In this document: piece by piece, positions 4,961 to 6,435 of the stretch
Layout of the letters: each line of letters opens with the position of its first letter
Numbering within the stretch: position 1 is the stretch's first letter
Origin: an uncultured Actinoplanes sp.
Lineage (GTDB): Bacteria; Actinomycetota; Actinomycetes; Mycobacteriales; Micromonosporaceae
DNA length: 6,435 nucleotides
Assembly: GCA_934667465.1 (NCBI GenBank)
Contig: CAKUMG010000352.1
Coordinates: 1-6,435 of the forward strand
Direction of reading: 5' to 3'
The notes under the pieces: model-generated
Database searches by the model: none
Seen by the model: the letters and a program-made list of their open reading frames with translations, nothing else
What the model was told of the DNA's origin: nothing
Made by a program: the position numbers and the translations under genes

Positions 4961-6435
4961 GTGACTGCGCAGGCGACGCTGGGCACCGAGGCGCCGGCTG
5001 CTGATCGGGCGGCTCCACGGGAGACGAAGCCGCGGCGCTGGCCGATGCACGCGGCCGCGGGGGCGTTGTTCCTCGCGCTGGCGCTGCTGGTGATGGGCAA
5101 CTATCTGCCCGCGCCCAACGAGCGGATCTCCGACCATCTCGCCAATGACAACGCCTGGTTCCAGTGGCTGCTGTCGCACGCCGTCCACTCGGTCACCCAC
5201 CTCGAGAACCCGCTGTTCTCGACGCGGCAGAACTTCCCCGACGGCGTCAACATGATGGCGAACACCTCAGTGCTCGGCGTGACCATCCCGATGGTGCCGG
5301 TCACGATGCTGGTGGGGCCCCGCGTCGCGTACGTGATCTGGATGGTCCTCGCCCTCGCCGGGTCCGCGTTCGCCGCCTACTACGCGCTGCAGCGCTGGGT
5401 CGTGCGCTCGCGGGTGGCGGCGCTGCTCGGCGGCGCGTTCTTCGGGTTCGCGCCCGGGTTCGTCCACCACGCGAACGGCCAGCCCAACTTCGCCAGCAAC
5501 TTCGTGCTGCCGTTCATCGCGGTCGCGGTGTTCCGGCTCGGGATCACCGGCCGGTGGCTGCGCGACGGGGTCATCCTCGGGCTGCTCGTCACCTACCAGG
5601 TGTTCATCAACGAGGAGACGCTGGTCGTCGCGGCCGCCGCGCTGGTCGTCGCCGTCCTGGCGTACGCGGCGCTGCGCCCGCGCTTCGCGTGGAAGCGCGC
5701 CCCGGCGTTCCTGCTCGGCTCGGCGGTGACCGCGGTCCTGGCCGGCGCCCTGCTGGCCTACCCGCTGTGGTTCCAGTTCCTCGGGCCGCAGACGTTCGAG
5801 GCGTTGCCGCTCTACCACTCGTGGGGCGAGGACCTCGGCACCTACCTCTACTTCTCCCGCGACACGATCTTCGGTGACCCGATCGTCGAGGAGACGATGG
5901 GCTACCCCGAGCAGAACAGCTGGTTCGGGTGGCCGCTGACGCTGGTCGTGCTGTCCGCGATCGTGATCATGCTGTGGCGCAGCGTGGCGGTGCGGGTCGC
6001 GGCAGTGGTCGGCGTGGTGTTCGCGGTGCTGTCGATGGGCCCCAAGATCCGCTGGATGGGCGAGTTCACCGAGGTGCCGGGCCCGTGGCACTACATCCCC
6101 GACGACCTGCCGGTGCTGGGGCTGCTCATGCCCGGCCGGCTGACGTTCGCGGTGGTCGGGGTGTTCGCCCTGATGATCGCCCTGGCGTACGACGCGGTGG
6201 CGCGCGTGCGCCTGCGCCGCCACTGGTGGAGCCGGGGCGCGTCGGTGCTGGCCGCCGCGGCGATCGTGGCCGCGCTGGTGCCGCTGATCCCGCGCCCGCT
6301 GCCGGTCCGGCCGGAGCCCCTGCCGCCCGCGTTCCTGACCAGCGGCACCTGGAAGCAGTACGTGCCCGAGGGGCGCTCGCTGATCCCGCTGCCGCTGCCG
6401 AACCGGTGGAGCGGCGTGGAGACGCTGGGCTGGAG
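4961..6435 (+). CDS. Polytopic membrane protein, GT-C glycosyltransferase-like, 3' end outside window
   Basis: The 491 visible codons run off the right edge without a stop. A polar N-terminus (1-30, rich in Ala, Pro and Arg) leads into about 11-12 hydrophobic segments: roughly 31-49, 102-118, 121-141, 151-168, 180-195, 202-216, 219-238, 246-270, 322-339, 342-359, 385-410 and 427-444. Between the first two lies a conserved-looking external loop with NDNAWFQWLLSHA (62-74) and ENPLFSTRQNFPDGVNMM (82-99), then NTSVLG. This pattern is familiar from actinobacterial membrane proteins annotated as glycosyltransferases of the GT-C type, which move sugars from lipid-linked donors on the outer face. After the last segment comes a Pro-rich stretch and WKQYVPEGRSLIPLPLP (464-480), also typical of these proteins. 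Acidic residues in the first loop (Asp58, Asp63) could be catalytic, but this is inference. Donor and acceptor are unknown. Start chosen at GTG 4961 on its ribosome site; ATG 4913 is in frame. Confidence 0.75.
   Translation, partial: MTAQATLGTEAPAADRAAPRETKPRRWPMHAAAGALFLALALLVMGNYLPAPNERISDHLANDNAWFQWLLSHAVHSVTHLENPLFSTRQNFPDGVNMMANTSVLGVTIPMVPVTMLVGPRVAYVIWMVLALAGSAFAAYYALQRWVVRSRVAALLGGAFFGFAPGFVHHANGQPNFASNFVLPFIAVAVFRLGITGRWLRDGVILGLLVTYQVFINEETLVVAAAALVVAVLAYAALRPRFAWKRAPAFLLGSAVTAVLAGALLAYPLWFQFLGPQTFEALPLYHSWGEDLGTYLYFSRDTIFGDPIVEETMGYPEQNSWFGWPLTLVVLSAIVIMLWRSVAVRVAAVVGVVFAVLSMGPKIRWMGEFTEVPGPWHYIPDDLPVLGLLMPGRLTFAVVGVFALMIALAYDAVARVRLRRHWWSRGASVLAAAAIVAALVPLIPRPLPVRPEPLPPAFLTSGTWKQYVPEGRSLIPLPLPNRWSGVETLGW

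Noticed and set aside
4957..4964. TCACGTGA palindrome, the core of a parS site, near a parA gene
   Set aside because: Only the central 8 bp match; the flanks of the 16-bp parS consensus do not (about 9 of 16 in total). It spans the start codon of the membrane protein, and no parB is present.
5267..6223. 318-codon minus-strand open frame opposite the membrane protein
   Set aside because: The low-complexity His/Arg/Asp/Gln-rich translation is what a hydrophobic GC-rich gene gives on its antisense strand.

Overview
The window is very GC-rich, with strong G/C third-position bias, frequent GTG starts and tightly packed same-strand genes. The gene set (ald, a XerD-type recombinase, an scpAB-type ParA, an M50-like membrane protein) points to a high-GC actinobacterium. 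A member of the Micromonosporaceae (Actinoplanes or Micromonospora relatives) is my best guess, made from recall of gene order and protein similarity rather than a search.

Layout. Positions 1-96 probably hold the 5' end of a divergent minus-strand gene. Positions 97-222 are the ald control region. It has a candidate promoter with a perfect 10-bp palindrome in its spacer, an 8-bp leader hairpin, and a 10-codon leader ORF with its own Shine-Dalgarno that ends in a GTGA overlap with the ald start. Ald (L-alanine dehydrogenase, 223-1335) is followed without a gap by xerD (1332-2255), again through a GTGA overlap. A 125-bp gap carries a GC-rich hairpin and a likely -10 box. A second tandem group follows: parA (2381-3316), a degenerate site-2-protease-like membrane protein (3318-3992), and an AraC-type regulator (3998-4822). 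A 138-bp gap contains a good -35/-10 pair and a strong Shine-Dalgarno for a polytopic membrane protein of glycosyltransferase-C (GT-C)-like appearance. That gene starts at 4961 and runs off the right end.

How the parts fit. Ald links alanine and pyruvate/nitrogen metabolism. XerD (chromosome dimer resolution) and the ParA ATPase (segregation family, normally next to condensin genes scpA/scpB) are chromosome-maintenance functions. The usual scpA/scpB genes do not follow parA here; the AraC regulator and membrane protein stand in that position instead.

I found no strong evidence for a wholly new system. The most noteworthy items are the layered ald leader, the membrane protein that has kept the M50 scaffold but lost the HExxH zinc motif, and the break in parA-scpAB synteny. 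No rRNA, tRNA, CRISPR array, insertion sequence or parS site was seen.
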